A program made the translations under genes and the position numbers. A DNA stretch of 64,000 bases, taken from positions 62,001 through 126,000 of the forward strand of contig NZ_JAMKOJ010000006.1 in the NCBI RefSeq assembly GCF_023700755.1. Reading direction: 5' to 3'. The stretch comes from Allorhizobium sonneratiae. GTDB lineage: Bacteria > Pseudomonadota > Alphaproteobacteria > Rhizobiales > Rhizobiaceae. The first letter of the stretch is position 1, and each line of letters starts with the position of its first letter. The notes beneath the pieces were generated by a model. That model worked only from the letters and a program-made list of their open reading frames with translations. It had not been told where the DNA came from and did not search any database. Below, in pieces: positions 53,778 to 62,407 of the stretch.

Positions 53778-55445
53778 TCAGCCGTTTTCGTCTGACACCA
53801 GAAAACGGCGGCGTTCCTCATCGCTGATGTTCGGCTTTTGCGCCTCTTCCGCTTCGGTCAGCACCGGAATGGCGGCAATGAGAGCGCGGGTATAGGGATG
53901 GCGGGCGTCGGCGAAAATCTCCGCCGGCCGGCCCTGTTCGACGATCTGGCCCTTGTAGAGAATGGCGATGCGCGAGCAGAAATTGCGCATCAGCGACAGA
54001 TCGTGGGAAATGATCACATAGGTGAGGCCGAGCTCTGCCCGCAGCTCGATCAACAGGTCGATCACGGTTTTCTGCACAGAGACATCCAGCGCCGAGGTCG
54101 GCTCGTCCAGCACCAGAAGACGCGGATCGGCGGCCAGCGCCCGGGCAATCGCGACGCGCTGTTTCTGCCCGCCGGACAGTTCATGCGGATATTTCGCCAG
54201 AAAGCCTGACGGCAGCCGCACCAGATCGAGAAGCTCCGCCATGCGCGCCTTGCGCCGGGCAGGCTCAAGCCCGATATGGGCAAGCGGCACGGCAAGGCTC
54301 TGGGCCACCGTGCGCTTCGGATTGAGCGAGGTGCCGGGATTTTGATAGACAATCTGGCTGAAGCGCTTTGCCCCCGGCGATGGTGCACCGTGCAGGGCAA
54401 TCTCTCCCTTGCTCGGCGCAATCAGCCCCATCATCATCCGGGCAAGCGTCGTCTTGCCCGAGCCGCTTTCTCCGGCAAGCCCGAAAATGTCGCCTTCCGC
54501 TACCGCAAGTGAGACATCATTGACGGCCAGATGGCCGCGCTTTGCGCCGAAAAGCGCCTGACCGCCATAACGTTTTGAAACATGGGACAGGGTCACGATC
54601 GGCGGTTTGGCGCTGACCGGCTGATCGGTGACATTTTCACCGTAAAGCGGCGGCACAGCCCCCATCAGACTGCGGGTATACGCCTGCTGCGGCGCTTGAA
54701 ACACCCGCTTCAGCGCCCCCTCCTCGACAATACGCCCATGCTCCATCACCACGACGCGGTCGGCCGTCTGGCGCACCACGCCGAGATTATGGGTGATCAT
54801 CAAAAGCGACAGACCTTCATCGGCCACCAGCCGGTTGATCAGCCGCAGGATTTCATCCTGCGTCGTCACATCGAGCGCCGTACCCGGCTCGTCGGCAATC
54901 AGAAGATCCGGCTGATGCAACAGGGCCATGGCGATCAGCACGCGCTGGCGCATGCCTCCAGACAGCTCGAAGGGCCAAGCATGAAACACCCGCTCGGCAT
55001 CGGCAAGCTGCACCTTGCGCAGGGTCTGGCAAATGCGCGCCTTGCGACCTTTCGGCGTATCGAAAATCCCGTTATTGCGATCGGCATAATGCATGATGTC
55101 ATCGAGATGACGGCCTATGCGAAACACCGGATTGAAGGAAGAGAGCGGGTCCTGCATGATGATGGAAAAGGCCGTTCCCTTGAGCTTTTCCCGCTCCTGA
55201 AAGGTAAGCGGCAGCAAGGACCGGCCACGATAGGAAATCATGCCCCGTTCTATGACCGCATTGGCGGGCAGGGTCGAGAGGATGGCTTTCGCCGTCACGG
55301 ATTTTCCCGATCCCGTCTCGCCGATCAGCGCCACGCGCTCGCCTGCTCCGACGGTGAGGGAAATGCCGTGCAGCACCTCCGTCACACGGCCATAGGCGGA
55401 AAAGGACACGGTCAGATCGTCGATGCTCAGCAGAGGAGTAGCCAT
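53778..55445 (-). CDS. Fused double ATPase of a peptide-type ABC importer (DppD-DppF fusion)
   Basis: Single polypeptide of about 555 residues with two ATP-binding domains. First half: Walker A GETGSGKSV, signature LSGGMRQR, Walker B LLIADEPGTALD. Second half from about 275: Walker [10 protein letters not shown], signature LSGGQKQR, Walker [14 protein letters not shown] place the start at ATG 55445, which has GGAGG 7 bases upstream; a GTG at 55451 also exists. It serves the two permeases upstream in the operon and the binding protein at 48394. Confidence 0.92.
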   Translation of the reverse strand: MATPLLSIDDLTVSFSAYGRVTEVLHGISLTVGAGERVALIGETGSGKSVTAKAILSTLPANAVIERGMISYRGRSLLPLTFQEREKLKGTAFSIIMQDPLSSFNPVFRIGRHLDDIMHYADRNNGIFDTPKGRKARICQTLRKVQLADAERVFHAWPFELSGGMRQRVLIAMALLHQPDLLIADEPGTALDVTTQDEILRLINRLVADEGLSLLMITHNLGVVRQTADRVVVMEHGRIVEEGALKRVFQAPQQAYTRSLMGAVPPLYGENVTDQPVSAKPPIVTLSHVSKRYGGQALFGAKRGHLAVNDVSLAVAEGDIFGLAGESGSGKTTLARMMMGLIAPSKGEIALHGAPSPGAKRFSQIVYQNPGTSLNPKRTVAQSLAVPLAHIGLEPARRKARMAELLDLVRLPSGFLAKYPHELSGGQKQRVAIARALAADPRLLVLDEPTSALDVSVQKTVIDLLIELRAELGLTYVIISHDLSLMRNFCSRIAILYKGQIVEQGRPAEIFADARHPYTRALIAAIPVLTEAEEAQKPNISDEERRRFLVSDENG

Positions 55446-55447
55446 GT

Positions 55448-56311
55448 TCACGCCTCCACATCGAACATGTCGCGCAGGCCGTCACCGAGAAGGTTGAAGC
55501 CGAGCGTGGCATAGAAGATGGCAAAACCGGGGGCGAGCACTTCCCACCATTTTTCCGGCAGGAACTGGCGTCCATCGGCCACCATGGAGCCGAGATCCGG
55601 CGTTGGCGGCTTGACCCCGAAACCGAGGAAGGACAGCGTCGCGCCGAACAGAATGACGAAGGCGGCATCGAGCGTGGTTTTGACCGAAATCACCGCCATG
55701 CAATTGGGCAGAATTTCGCGAAAGAGGATATGGATGGGACCAGCGCCTGAAAGCCGTGCCGCCTCGATGAAATCCTCCGTCGCAAGCGAGGCCGTCACCC
55801 GGTAGACGAGGCGCGCATGCCAGGTCCACCAGAGCAGGGTGATGGCCAGCATGGCGTTGATCAGATTGGGCTCCAGCACATTGCCGATTGCCAGCGCCAT
55901 GACCAGTGGCGGTATGGCCAGCATGACATTGGTAAAGCCGGTGATCAGCCATTCCGCCCAGCCACCGGCATAACCGGCGACAAGCCCCAAAACCGTGCCG
56001 ATCGGCACCGAAATGCCAAGCACGCCTATGACCAGAAGCAGGGACACACGAAAGCCGAACACCGTGCGGGTGAAGAGATCGCGACCCGCCTTGTCGGTTC
56101 CGAACCAGTGAACGGCGTCTGGCGCGCCATGGCGGTGTCGAAAATCGACGATAGAGCCGATATGGGTCGGAAAGGGCGAAATCAGCGGCGCAAAAACCGC
56201 CATGGCCACCACCGACAGGACGATGAAGGCACCGATCAGGGCCGCCGGATTGCGGGAAAACCGGTACCAGCTCATATAACCGGCAGACAGGAGAGGCCGA
56301 TCCTCCATCAT
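55448..56311 (-). CDS. Peptide-type ABC permease (DppC-like)
   Basis: Permease of 287 residues with the C-type hallmark WFGTDKAGRDLFTRTVFG near residue 68 and an EAA loop TEDFIEAARLSGAGPIHILF near 195-215. It begins in the overlap with the upstream permease stop and is preceded by GGGAGGGC. Part of the hydantoinase/DUF917 operon. Confidence 0.9.
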   Translation of the reverse strand: MMEDRPLLSAGYMSWYRFSRNPAALIGAFIVLSVVAMAVFAPLISPFPTHIGSIVDFRHRHGAPDAVHWFGTDKAGRDLFTRTVFGFRVSLLLVIGVLGISVPIGTVLGLVAGYAGGWAEWLITGFTNVMLAIPPLVMALAIGNVLEPNLINAMLAITLLWWTWHARLVYRVTASLATEDFIEAARLSGAGPIHILFREILPNCMAVISVKTTLDAAFVILFGATLSFLGFGVKPPTPDLGSMVADGRQFLPEKWWEVLAPGFAIFYATLGFNLLGDGLRDMFDVEA

Positions 56312-57336
56312 GCCCTCCCTTGCAAACGAAGACGCGGATCGATCAGCCCGATCAGGATATCGATGACGAGATTGGCGAGAATGAAGAACAGGCCGGAGAC
56401 CAGAACCACAGCCATCAGCGCATTCAGATCCTTCTGCAGGATGGCGTTGAGGCCGTAAGAGGCAAAACCGCCCCAGCCGAAGACCATTTCGACGACGAAG
56501 GCATTGCCGATCAGCGAGGCAAATTCCAGCCCCATGATCGTCAATGGCGCAATGGACGAGAGTTTCAGCAGATAACGGAAGATGACCACCCGGTCCGGCA
56601 CACCGAAGCTTCTGAGGGTCAGCACGTGATCCTTGCGCAGATTGTCGATCATCGCCGAGCGCATGATCCGTGTGATCTGGCCGATACCGGCCATGGCCAG
56701 TGCGAGAGCCGGAAAGGCAAGATGGCGCAGCGCATCGACAAACACATCCGGCCGGGCCGCAATGAGACTGTCGATCAACAGAAAACCGGTCGGCCCGGTC
56801 GGCGGCCTCAAATCGAAACTCACCCGTCCGAGAAGCGGCCAGCCGGACAGAAAGCGCGCAGCAAACAGCTGCAGCCCGATGGCAAAGAGAAAGGAGGGCA
56901 CCGTTACCCCGATCAGGGAAAAAAGCCGCCCGAACACATCGATCAGGCCATTGCGATGGCGCGCGGTGATCACCCCTAGCGGAATGGCGATCACAAGATC
57001 GATCAGCACCGTCACGATCACCAGTTCCAGGGTGGCGGGCAGAAAACTTCTGATATCGTCAAGTACCGGCCGGTTGGAGACCAGCGACTGGCCGAAATCG
57101 CCGGTCACGGCATGGGCGAGATAGCGGCCATACTGCACGATCACCGGCTGGTCGAGACCCATCTGGCGCCTGAGCGCCTCCACCTGTTGCTGGGAGGCGG
57201 CAGGCCCGAGCGCCATGCGAGCCGGATCGCCCGGCACCACCCGCGCCAGGGCGAAAATCATCAGCGACAGCACGAAAAGGACCATGACGACAGACACAAG
57301 CCGTCGCACGACCTGATCGACAACGGAGAGGATCAT
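56308..57336 (-). CDS. Peptide-type ABC permease (DppB-like)
   Basis: Permease of 342 residues. First membrane segment VVMVLFVLSLMIFALARVV, the B-type motif VPGDPARMALGPAASQQQVE, and an EAA loop region MIDNLRKDHVLTLRSFGVPD. It is the first transporter gene after the MalT-like regulator, separated by a 103-bp gap carrying paired direct repeats, so this gap is the likely main promoter of the transport and catabolic genes. Confidence 0.9.
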   Translation of the reverse strand: MILSVVDQVVRRLVSVVMVLFVLSLMIFALARVVPGDPARMALGPAASQQQVEALRRQMGLDQPVIVQYGRYLAHAVTGDFGQSLVSNRPVLDDIRSFLPATLELVIVTVLIDLVIAIPLGVITARHRNGLIDVFGRLFSLIGVTVPSFLFAIGLQLFAARFLSGWPLLGRVSFDLRPPTGPTGFLLIDSLIAARPDVFVDALRHLAFPALALAMAGIGQITRIMRSAMIDNLRKDHVLTLRSFGVPDRVVIFRYLLKLSSIAPLTIMGLEFASLIGNAFVVEMVFGWGGFASYGLNAILQKDLNALMAVVLVSGLFFILANLVIDILIGLIDPRLRLQGRA

Positions 57337-57405
57337 GACATGCAGTTCCCTGTTTTTCTGCCCCTATCGTGGGGCAGGTGAAGGGGCTGCGACAATGGCG
57401 CCAAA

Positions 57406-57437
57406 GGATAGGTTTTTAGCAAAAAGGGATAGGTTTT
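57406..57437. promoter_or_regulatory. Paired direct repeats between regulator and importer operon (candidate activator boxes)
   Basis: GGATAGGTTTT occurs twice in the same orientation at 57406-57416 and 57427-57437, offset by 21 bp (two helical turns), 70-101 bp upstream of the permease start. MalT-class activators bind short asymmetric direct repeats (GGGGATGAGG-like in enteric bacteria), and the flanking gene encodes a MalT-like protein. A small hairpin TGCCCC-N6-GGGGCA (57359-57376) lies between the repeats and the permease start. Confidence 0.55.
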
Positions 57438-57439
57438 GC

Positions 57440-59767
57440 TTATCTCAGCCAGCCCAGCGCCCTTGCTGTGGCGATGGCCTCATTGCGGCGCGAACAGCCA
57501 AGCTTGCGATAGATGTTTTTCAGATGAAATTTGACGGTGGCTTCCGACAGGCCGCAATTGCGGGCGATCAGCTTGTTGGAGGCGCCTTCAGCAAGCAGCA
57601 GCAGGATTTTCAGCTCCTGACGGGTCAGCTTGCTTCTGGCGGCGGCAAGGCTGTTGTGCCGCCCCCTGTCGAGCCGGCGCAGGATGCCGCGGGCCGGTGT
57701 GGCCGCCATAAGGAAGTCAGCCAGCCGCCGGTCCTCCAGCAAAACGTCGAGAAACAGGCGTTCCTCGGCAAGTGCCGGCAGACCACCATGGCGGGCGCAA
57801 AGCTCGAACACTTGCCGCATCAGGGTTCTGGTAATGGAAGGTTGGCGCATCTGCCGCGCCACATAAGCCTGCCAGATCAAAAGGGCGATCTCCTGGCGCA
57901 GCAGCAGCCGCGGATTGGCCCGCATCGCCTCAAGCTTGCGCTCGAGATGGGGAAAGTCAGGCCGCTCATAGACAATCTGCCGCAGCCAGCTCAAGGCCAT
58001 GAGGATATCGTCCCGGCTTGTCAGCCGCGTAAGCGCCTCCTCGGCGCTTTCGATCCAGACGCGATTGTAGCGCATGCCAAGCGGCGTCAGAATCCGGGCC
58101 GCCTCGCCCCAATGATTGCCGCTTTGCAGGATCTGCGCCTTTCTGATTTCCAGCGACAGGCGAAACTGGCGGTTGAGCGCCTGATAGACGCCCCAGCGGT
58201 CGAGAAAGCGCAAGGCCGCCCGGCTGCCACCATGCTCACTGAGCGCCAGACTGCCATAATAAAGGGCAATATCGACCATGCTCGGCCAGATTTCGCCATC
58301 GCTCAGCACCCGCATGTCACCATCGAGAAAGGTAAGCAAGGTCTCCGGCGCGCCATTCTCATAGGCGGCGCAGGCTGCAACCAGCCGCAAAAGCCGTTCG
58401 TCACCGGGACTGTCATAGCCGATCGTCGCCAGCATCTGGTGCGCCAGCGAAAGCGATGTCGCGATGCGGTCTGGATCACTGACCAGCAGGCCGAGAACCG
58501 AGCGGTGCAGGGCGATATAAAAACACAGAAGCGGGCTATCCGCTTCACGATAGGCCTGCATTGCCTTTTCCGCCATGCCGTCAGCCTCCTCGTAACGCCT
58601 CAGCCGCAGGAAAAATTCCAGCATGGCGTTATAAAAGGAACCGCGCTGCTCCGGCTCGTCTGGCGGCAGGTCATGGCCAAGTGCGAAAAGCGCCTCCAAC
58701 AACCGGTCGGATGGAGTGACATCCTCATAGATCAGCACCGTCATGCGAAACAACCGAAGCCGCAGGGAAAAACCATCAGCGGATGAACATACGGCAAGAG
58801 CATCGCGAAAGTTTGCGCCAAAACGCTGCGACAGCGCATGAATTGCCCATGCCACCTCGCCACGCTTGATTGCCAACAAGGCGCGGCTGATGACCAGTTC
58901 CTCCGGCATTTCCTGCCAATCGGCCTCCAGCAGGCGGATCAGGTCGTGAAAGACCTCAGGACCAAGGCGATAATAGAGAAACCAGCCGCCGGAGGCGCAA
59001 AACAGCGCCAGGGCTTCGTCATGTTTCTGCCGTTCGACAAGCTGGCGCAGAAAGAGCGTCAGGCTCTGCGGCCTGCGTCGCAAGGCTGCGGCGATGGTTC
59101 GGGACGCTCCACCTTTGACCGCCATCCGCTCCAGCAGCAGGCGGGTTGCCGCCTCCGGCAGCGCAAGCCGCAGACGGCGGCACGCCGCCGTTTCAGGATG
59201 CGCCAGCGGCGGTAGCCGATCAGCAAGACCTGATGCTATTGTGCCGTCATCGGTCAAAAGACTCGATAAAATGCCATCATCAAGATCGGCAAGGCAATCG
59301 CTGGCCAGATAAACGGCAAGCTGACTTTCGTCAGGATCGTCACCCTCGCGACCGCAAGCCGGCGACAACAGCACCGGCCATCCGGCACATCGATCCCAGT
59401 CATCCGGTGTCAGATCTTTTCGGCTCAGGCGAAGATCATCGCCGGTCAGCTGGAAAACCTTATCGTAAAGCCGAAGAGATTGAAGGTCGGAAACCGTTTC
59501 GCCCGGGCGAATCGCCAAAATGATACGCTGCGCCTCATCCACATGTAAAGGCGGCATATATGACTCGCAACCATCGTGAAACTGCCAAAGAAAGCCGCCC
59601 TCGCCCTCCTCCTCTACCCTCTTTTTCAGACTGCGCAACAACACGCTCTTGCCAAACCCGGCCGGAGCAATGATGAGTGTCAACGGGCGGCAATCCTCCA
59701 GAATTCGGCGGAGAAGCCTGTCATGCCCCGCAAACTTGTGCCGCCCCTTGCCGAATGGCTTTGCCAA
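57440..59767 (-). CDS. MalT-like LuxR-family transcriptional activator
   Basis: Large regulator of 775 residues of the MalT/LAL class. The N-terminal ATP site is reduced to APAGFGKS (residues 34-41). The middle ~400 residues are helical repeats like the MalT sensor region. The C-terminal DNA-binding LuxR domain (about 710-770) reads LTRQELKILLLLAEGASNKL then GLSEATVKFHLKNIYRKLG. It is the first gene of the leftward locus. It would activate the import and catabolic genes downstream when a ligand is present; the ligand is unknown. A 16-bp palindrome lies 67 bp upstream of its start. Confidence 0.88.
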   Translation of the reverse strand: MAKPFGKGRHKFAGHDRLLRRILEDCRPLTLIIAPAGFGKSVLLRSLKKRVEEEGEGGFLWQFHDGCESYMPPLHVDEAQRIILAIRPGETVSDLQSLRLYDKVFQLTGDDLRLSRKDLTPDDWDRCAGWPVLLSPACGREGDDPDESQLAVYLASDCLADLDDGILSSLLTDDGTIASGLADRLPPLAHPETAACRRLRLALPEAATRLLLERMAVKGGASRTIAAALRRRPQSLTLFLRQLVERQKHDEALALFCASGGWFLYYRLGPEVFHDLIRLLEADWQEMPEELVISRALLAIKRGEVAWAIHALSQRFGANFRDALAVCSSADGFSLRLRLFRMTVLIYEDVTPSDRLLEALFALGHDLPPDEPEQRGSFYNAMLEFFLRLRRYEEADGMAEKAMQAYREADSPLLCFYIALHRSVLGLLVSDPDRIATSLSLAHQMLATIGYDSPGDERLLRLVAACAAYENGAPETLLTFLDGDMRVLSDGEIWPSMVDIALYYGSLALSEHGGSRAALRFLDRWGVYQALNRQFRLSLEIRKAQILQSGNHWGEAARILTPLGMRYNRVWIESAEEALTRLTSRDDILMALSWLRQIVYERPDFPHLERKLEAMRANPRLLLRQEIALLIWQAYVARQMRQPSITRTLMRQVFELCARHGGLPALAEERLFLDVLLEDRRLADFLMAATPARGILRRLDRGRHNSLAAARSKLTRQELKILLLLAEGASNKLIARNCGLSEATVKFHLKNIYRKLGCSRRNEAIATARALGWLR

Positions 59768-59833
59768 CGCTGTCTTCCTCTTTCATTCCGCCCCATACTT
59801 TCATTCTGTCGAAAACAGCTTGACGGGTTTGAC

Positions 59834-59849
59834 GTTGACAGCTGTCAAC
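59834..59849. promoter_or_regulatory. 16-bp palindrome GTTGACAGCTGTCAAC, copy 1
   Basis: Perfect 16-bp dyad 67 bp upstream of the MalT-like gene start. Identical at 61641-61656 and one mismatch away at 61799-61814; the contexts otherwise differ. Operator of an unidentified regulator is the simplest reading. Confidence 0.55.
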
Positions 59850-60325
59850 AGCATATCCATGCCGTTTTCCGTTATCAAACACGAATTTCAAATGTGTTGC
59901 CATCTTGTTCAAGGGCGAACACCAAATCCACCACGCCTCGGAATCAAGTTTCAGCATTCCTGATTGGCGCCATTATGGATAAAGCCGCACGGTATAGACA
60001 CTTTCATTTAAGAGCAGCAACAGCTTGGTTTTGGCAACAGCACGCATTACGTCCCCACTACACTGGTTGATGGCAAATTTGGAATTGCCTCAAGATGGCT
60101 GGCCTGCGGTTGGCAGATTACACATCTGAGATGCCGATATTGAAAGCATGCACATCATCATGCGAGGATGCGCTTCATCTGCACCCTTCCCCGAGCTATA
60201 ATAGCGATACGTTAACCAGAAGGCGGATCTCCTGGATCAAGCAGCCACACAATTTCGCTTGCGGTTCATCAAAAGCTTGCGTCTCGCGCACAAAAAGTGT
60301 ATGCATTTTTCAAAGAAATCACAGG

Positions 60326-60339
60326 CGAGCCATGGCTCG
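60326..60339. promoter_or_regulatory. 14-bp palindrome upstream of the SBF-like gene
   Basis: CGAGCCATGGCTCG is a perfect 14-bp palindrome ending 26 bp before the transporter start. It could be an operator or a leader hairpin; GC-rich arms in an AT-rich surround make it stand out. Confidence 0.4.
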
Positions 60340-60365
60340 GCATATCACTTAAGTAAGGTTACGAA

Positions 60366-61364
60366 ATGAGGTACTTGCCTGATAAATTCACCTTGATGCT
60401 TGTCAGTACGGTTCTTTTGGCATCCGTGATGCCGATTCATGGCTGGCCGGCCTCTTATTTCTCCGTGGCAACAAAACTGGCCATTGCTGCGCTCTTCTTT
60501 CTGCATGGGGCACGCCTGTCACGTCATGTCGTGGTTGCGGGCTTTTTGCACTGGCGCCTTCACATTGTCATCCTGATGATAACGTTCATTATCTTCCCTG
60601 TACTTGGACTCATAGTGGTTCATCTCCTGAAAGGTATGATCCCTGCTACCTTGGCAATCGGTATTTTGTATATCTGCGTTTTGCCATCAACTGTGCAATC
60701 ATCAATTGCGTTTACGTCTGTCGCACATGGAAATGTGCCAGCCGCAATATGCTCTGCATCCGCGTCGAACATTCTGGGAATGATCGTTACACCCCTTCTG
60801 TGTGGACTGATCTTAACGTCTTCAGGACATGGCGGCATATCCGCAAAAGCAATTCTTGATATCTTCGTTCAGTTGCTTTTGCCATTTATAGTCGGACAGT
60901 TGATGGAGCCTTGGATTGGAGATTGGGTCAGAAGGCGCAAATCTCTGCTCACACCAATCGATCGAGGATCGATCCTCATGGTCGTATATGGCGCTTTTAG
61001 CGAGGCAATGATGGAGGGTATTTGGAGGCAGTATTCATTGGGTGACATTCTGATCGTTATCGCCGTGAACGCATTTCTGCTCATGGTCATCTTGTCGTTC
61101 ACAATGTTCGGCAGCCGAATGATCGGCTTTAGAAGGGAAGATGAAGTTGCCATTACCTTTTGCGGGTCGAAGAAAAGTCTGGCTTCAGGGGTTCCGATGG
61201 CAAGCGCGATATTTGCTGGCCAATCCATCGGCGCGATTGTGATGCCTTTGATGCTATTTCATCAAATGCAGCTGATGGCTTGTGCGATGATTGCGCAACA
61301 TTACGTCAGAAAAGCCCCTGCTCCATCGGAACTGGCAGTCGCGTCTGCTGAGAGATCCGTTTAG
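60366..61364 (+). CDS. Bile acid:sodium symporter-like (SBF/YfeH-type) membrane transporter
   Basis: Integral membrane protein of 332 residues with about ten hydrophobic segments. The sequence matches SBF-like (YfeH-type) proteins: FFLHGARLSRHVVVAGFLHW near 45-65, LPSTVQSSIAFTSVAHGN near 107-124 and TFCGSKKSLASGVPMASAIF near 265-285. The family includes solute:cation symporters of unsettled substrate. Base composition is visibly lower in GC than most of the window and than its left neighbours, suggesting acquisition. No strong GGAGG precedes the ATG at 60366; AAGGTTACGAA is the nearest candidate. No operon partner. Confidence 0.85.
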   Translation: MRYLPDKFTLMLVSTVLLASVMPIHGWPASYFSVATKLAIAALFFLHGARLSRHVVVAGFLHWRLHIVILMITFIIFPVLGLIVVHLLKGMIPATLAIGILYICVLPSTVQSSIAFTSVAHGNVPAAICSASASNILGMIVTPLLCGLILTSSGHGGISAKAILDIFVQLLLPFIVGQLMEPWIGDWVRRRKSLLTPIDRGSILMVVYGAFSEAMMEGIWRQYSLGDILIVIAVNAFLLMVILSFTMFGSRMIGFRREDEVAITFCGSKKSLASGVPMASAIFAGQSIGAIVMPLMLFHQMQLMACAMIAQHYVRKAPAPSELAVASAERSV

Positions 61365-61523
61365 TTTGGCGGCTTGCTCTGATGATGTGAAGTCAATCCT
61401 TGGTAATTTTGACTTTTAAGGTTGCCGCGAAGTCTCATCCAATATTAAGGCGGCAACGACGGAAAGGAATAAACGAGATCTCCCTTTCCCTGATTAAAGC
61501 CAGATTTTAATCATGTTAAGAAA

Positions 61524-61575
61524 TCTAACACATGACGCGTTTTATTGGCCTCAATGAAACGCGTCATGTGTTAGA
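61524..61575. repeat. Long perfect inverted repeat (19-bp arms, 14-nt loop)
   Basis: TCTAACACATGACGCGTTT (61524-61542) and its exact complement (61557-61575) are separated by 14 nt. There is no U-run on the + strand after the right arm, so it is not a typical terminator of the gene ending at 61364. The right arm runs into the edge of the RIME-like element that begins at 61571. Confidence 0.85.
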
Positions 61576-61640
61576 GCCCTTCCTGGAAAAGTGTTAAACG
61601 GCTCTCCGTCCGTAAATGCGTAAGAACAAAGAATGAGAGC
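61571..61640. repeat. Diverged RIME-like intergenic element
   Basis: Starts TTAGAGC and keeps blocks GGAAAAGTG, CGG, ATGCG, ACAAA and GAGAGC in the order and spacing of the elements at 61836 and 62605, but with many substitutions. It resembles a second variant common in Rhizobiaceae intergenic DNA. Its right boundary is uncertain. Confidence 0.5.
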
Positions 61641-61656
61641 GTTGACAGCTGTCAAC
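61641..61656. promoter_or_regulatory. 16-bp palindrome GTTGACAGCTGTCAAC, copy 2
   Basis: Identical to the copy at 59834-59849. It lies at the boundary of the diverged RIME-like element, so an origin in that repeat is possible here; copy 1 has no such repeat around it. Confidence 0.5.
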
Positions 61657-61798
61657 ACGGCATTCGACGATCGACTAAAGCATGTCGCGTTCAATTGCCT
61701 TTCATGAAGCGCCATGTGCAAAGAAATCAGAGCACTTTGTTGTAAGCGCGCCTTATATTCCCACTTACGCTGATGTGACGGCAAGTAGACAACGGCAT

Positions 61799-61814
61799 GT
61801 TGACAGCTGGCAAC
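61799..61814. promoter_or_regulatory. 16-bp palindrome, copy 3 (one mismatch)
   Basis: GTTGACAGCTGGCAAC differs at one base from copies 1 and 2. It lies about 330 bp upstream of the small gene at 62144. Confidence 0.45.
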
Positions 61815-61835
61815 ATCCAGAGGGCCAAGACCATA

Positions 61836-61936
61836 AGAGCATCGTGCCGAACATCGGGGCTGGCACAATGCTCTCAGATTTTGTTTCCGCATCGGGTTTT
61901 TCCGAAAACCGGTTCCCACTTTTCGGCCGATGCTCT
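61836..61936 (-). repeat. RIME-like palindromic element, copy A (inverted)
   Basis: About 101 bp, nearly identical in reverse complement to 62605-62704. Each end is AGAGCAT/ATGCTCT. Inside are two dyads: AGAGCATCGTGCC paired with GGCACAATGCTCT, and CCGAAAA paired with CTTTTCGG. Length, two-palindrome structure and intergenic position agree with the rhizobial intergenic mosaic elements (RIME1). Confidence 0.75.
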
Positions 61937-62143
61937 GGTGACGGTTTTAGGAGGCAAGCCTGTTTCCTAAGTAACGTCATATTTACCAAATTGAGATTTA
62001 ATGACGATGGCGCGATGGGTATTGCGTTCGCGCTACAACAGACTTTTGAACGAACTATGTGATGACTTTTACATTGGCCATGACTTGGTCATACGAATCG
62101 GGCTCTAAGGTCGGATATCTATGAACAGTCAGGAGTACGATGG

Positions 62144-62407
62144 ATGAATAAGTCAGGCCCCTCAGAGCTATTGATGGACCTGATGCGAGACTTCTTTCGT
62201 CTTCGCAATGAAGCAGCCCAGCTGAAAGAGCTTCTTGAAGACAAGCGTCGTGAATTGCATCTGGATATCGGATCTTTTTATGATCCAAAGAAAAATCCCG
62301 ACTTTGCGGAAGATATTTATCGGTATGTGAAACTTCGGCAGCAACAGTCAGAAGTTTTGAAGGTCGCGGAAAGTGTCGTTAGCAATCATACCGCCATAGC
62401 GTCGTGA
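62144..62407 (+). CDS. Small hypothetical protein, helical/coiled-coil
   Basis: 87 residues, highly charged and largely helical (ELLMDLMRDFFRLRNEAAQ, then QLKELLEDKRRELHLDIG). No signal peptide, no membrane segment and no family that I recognise. AGGAG lies 8-9 bases before the ATG at 62144. A nearby ATG four bases upstream runs into a stop after three codons, so 62144 is the start. The gene stands alone between RIME-like repeats upstream and downstream, next to the second NRPS gene. The clean ribosome site favours a real gene; its function is unknown. Confidence 0.6.
   Translation: MNKSGPSELLMDLMRDFFRLRNEAAQLKELLEDKRRELHLDIGSFYDPKKNPDFAEDIYRYVKLRQQQSEVLKVAESVVSNHTAIAS

Larger units (their letters stand above)
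59768..60365. other. Intergenic region between the MalT-like gene and the transporter gene
   Basis: 598 bp between divergent genes, distinctly lower in GC than the sequence to its left. It contains the palindromes at 59834-59849 and 60326-60339. No convincing protein gene; short open frames have no family resemblance. Confidence 0.5.
61365..62143. other. Repeat-rich intergenic region after the SBF-like gene
   Basis: 779 bp with no credible gene (an open frame of 126 codons at 61682-62062 reads through repeat sequence). It holds the long hairpin at 61524-61575, a diverged RIME-like element at 61571-61640, palindromes at 61641-61656 and 61799-61814, and a full RIME-like element at 61836-61936. 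Confidence 0.6.

Noticed and set aside
52239-53795. 518-codon + strand frame opposite the hydantoinase
   Set aside because: A mirror of the HyuA-like gene with no motif or start site.
57359-57376. TGCCCC-N6-GGGGCA as a terminator between the MalT-like gene and the permease
   Set aside because: No U-run on either strand; at best a leader hairpin.
61524-61575. Reading the 19-bp-arm hairpin as the terminator of the SBF-like gene
   Set aside because: No U-run follows on the + strand, the loop is long and it is 160 bp past the stop; repeat-end origin explains it better.
61682-62062. 126-codon open frame after the SBF-like gene
   Set aside because: It reads through one of the 16-bp palindromes and an entire RIME-like element, so it is a repeat artefact.
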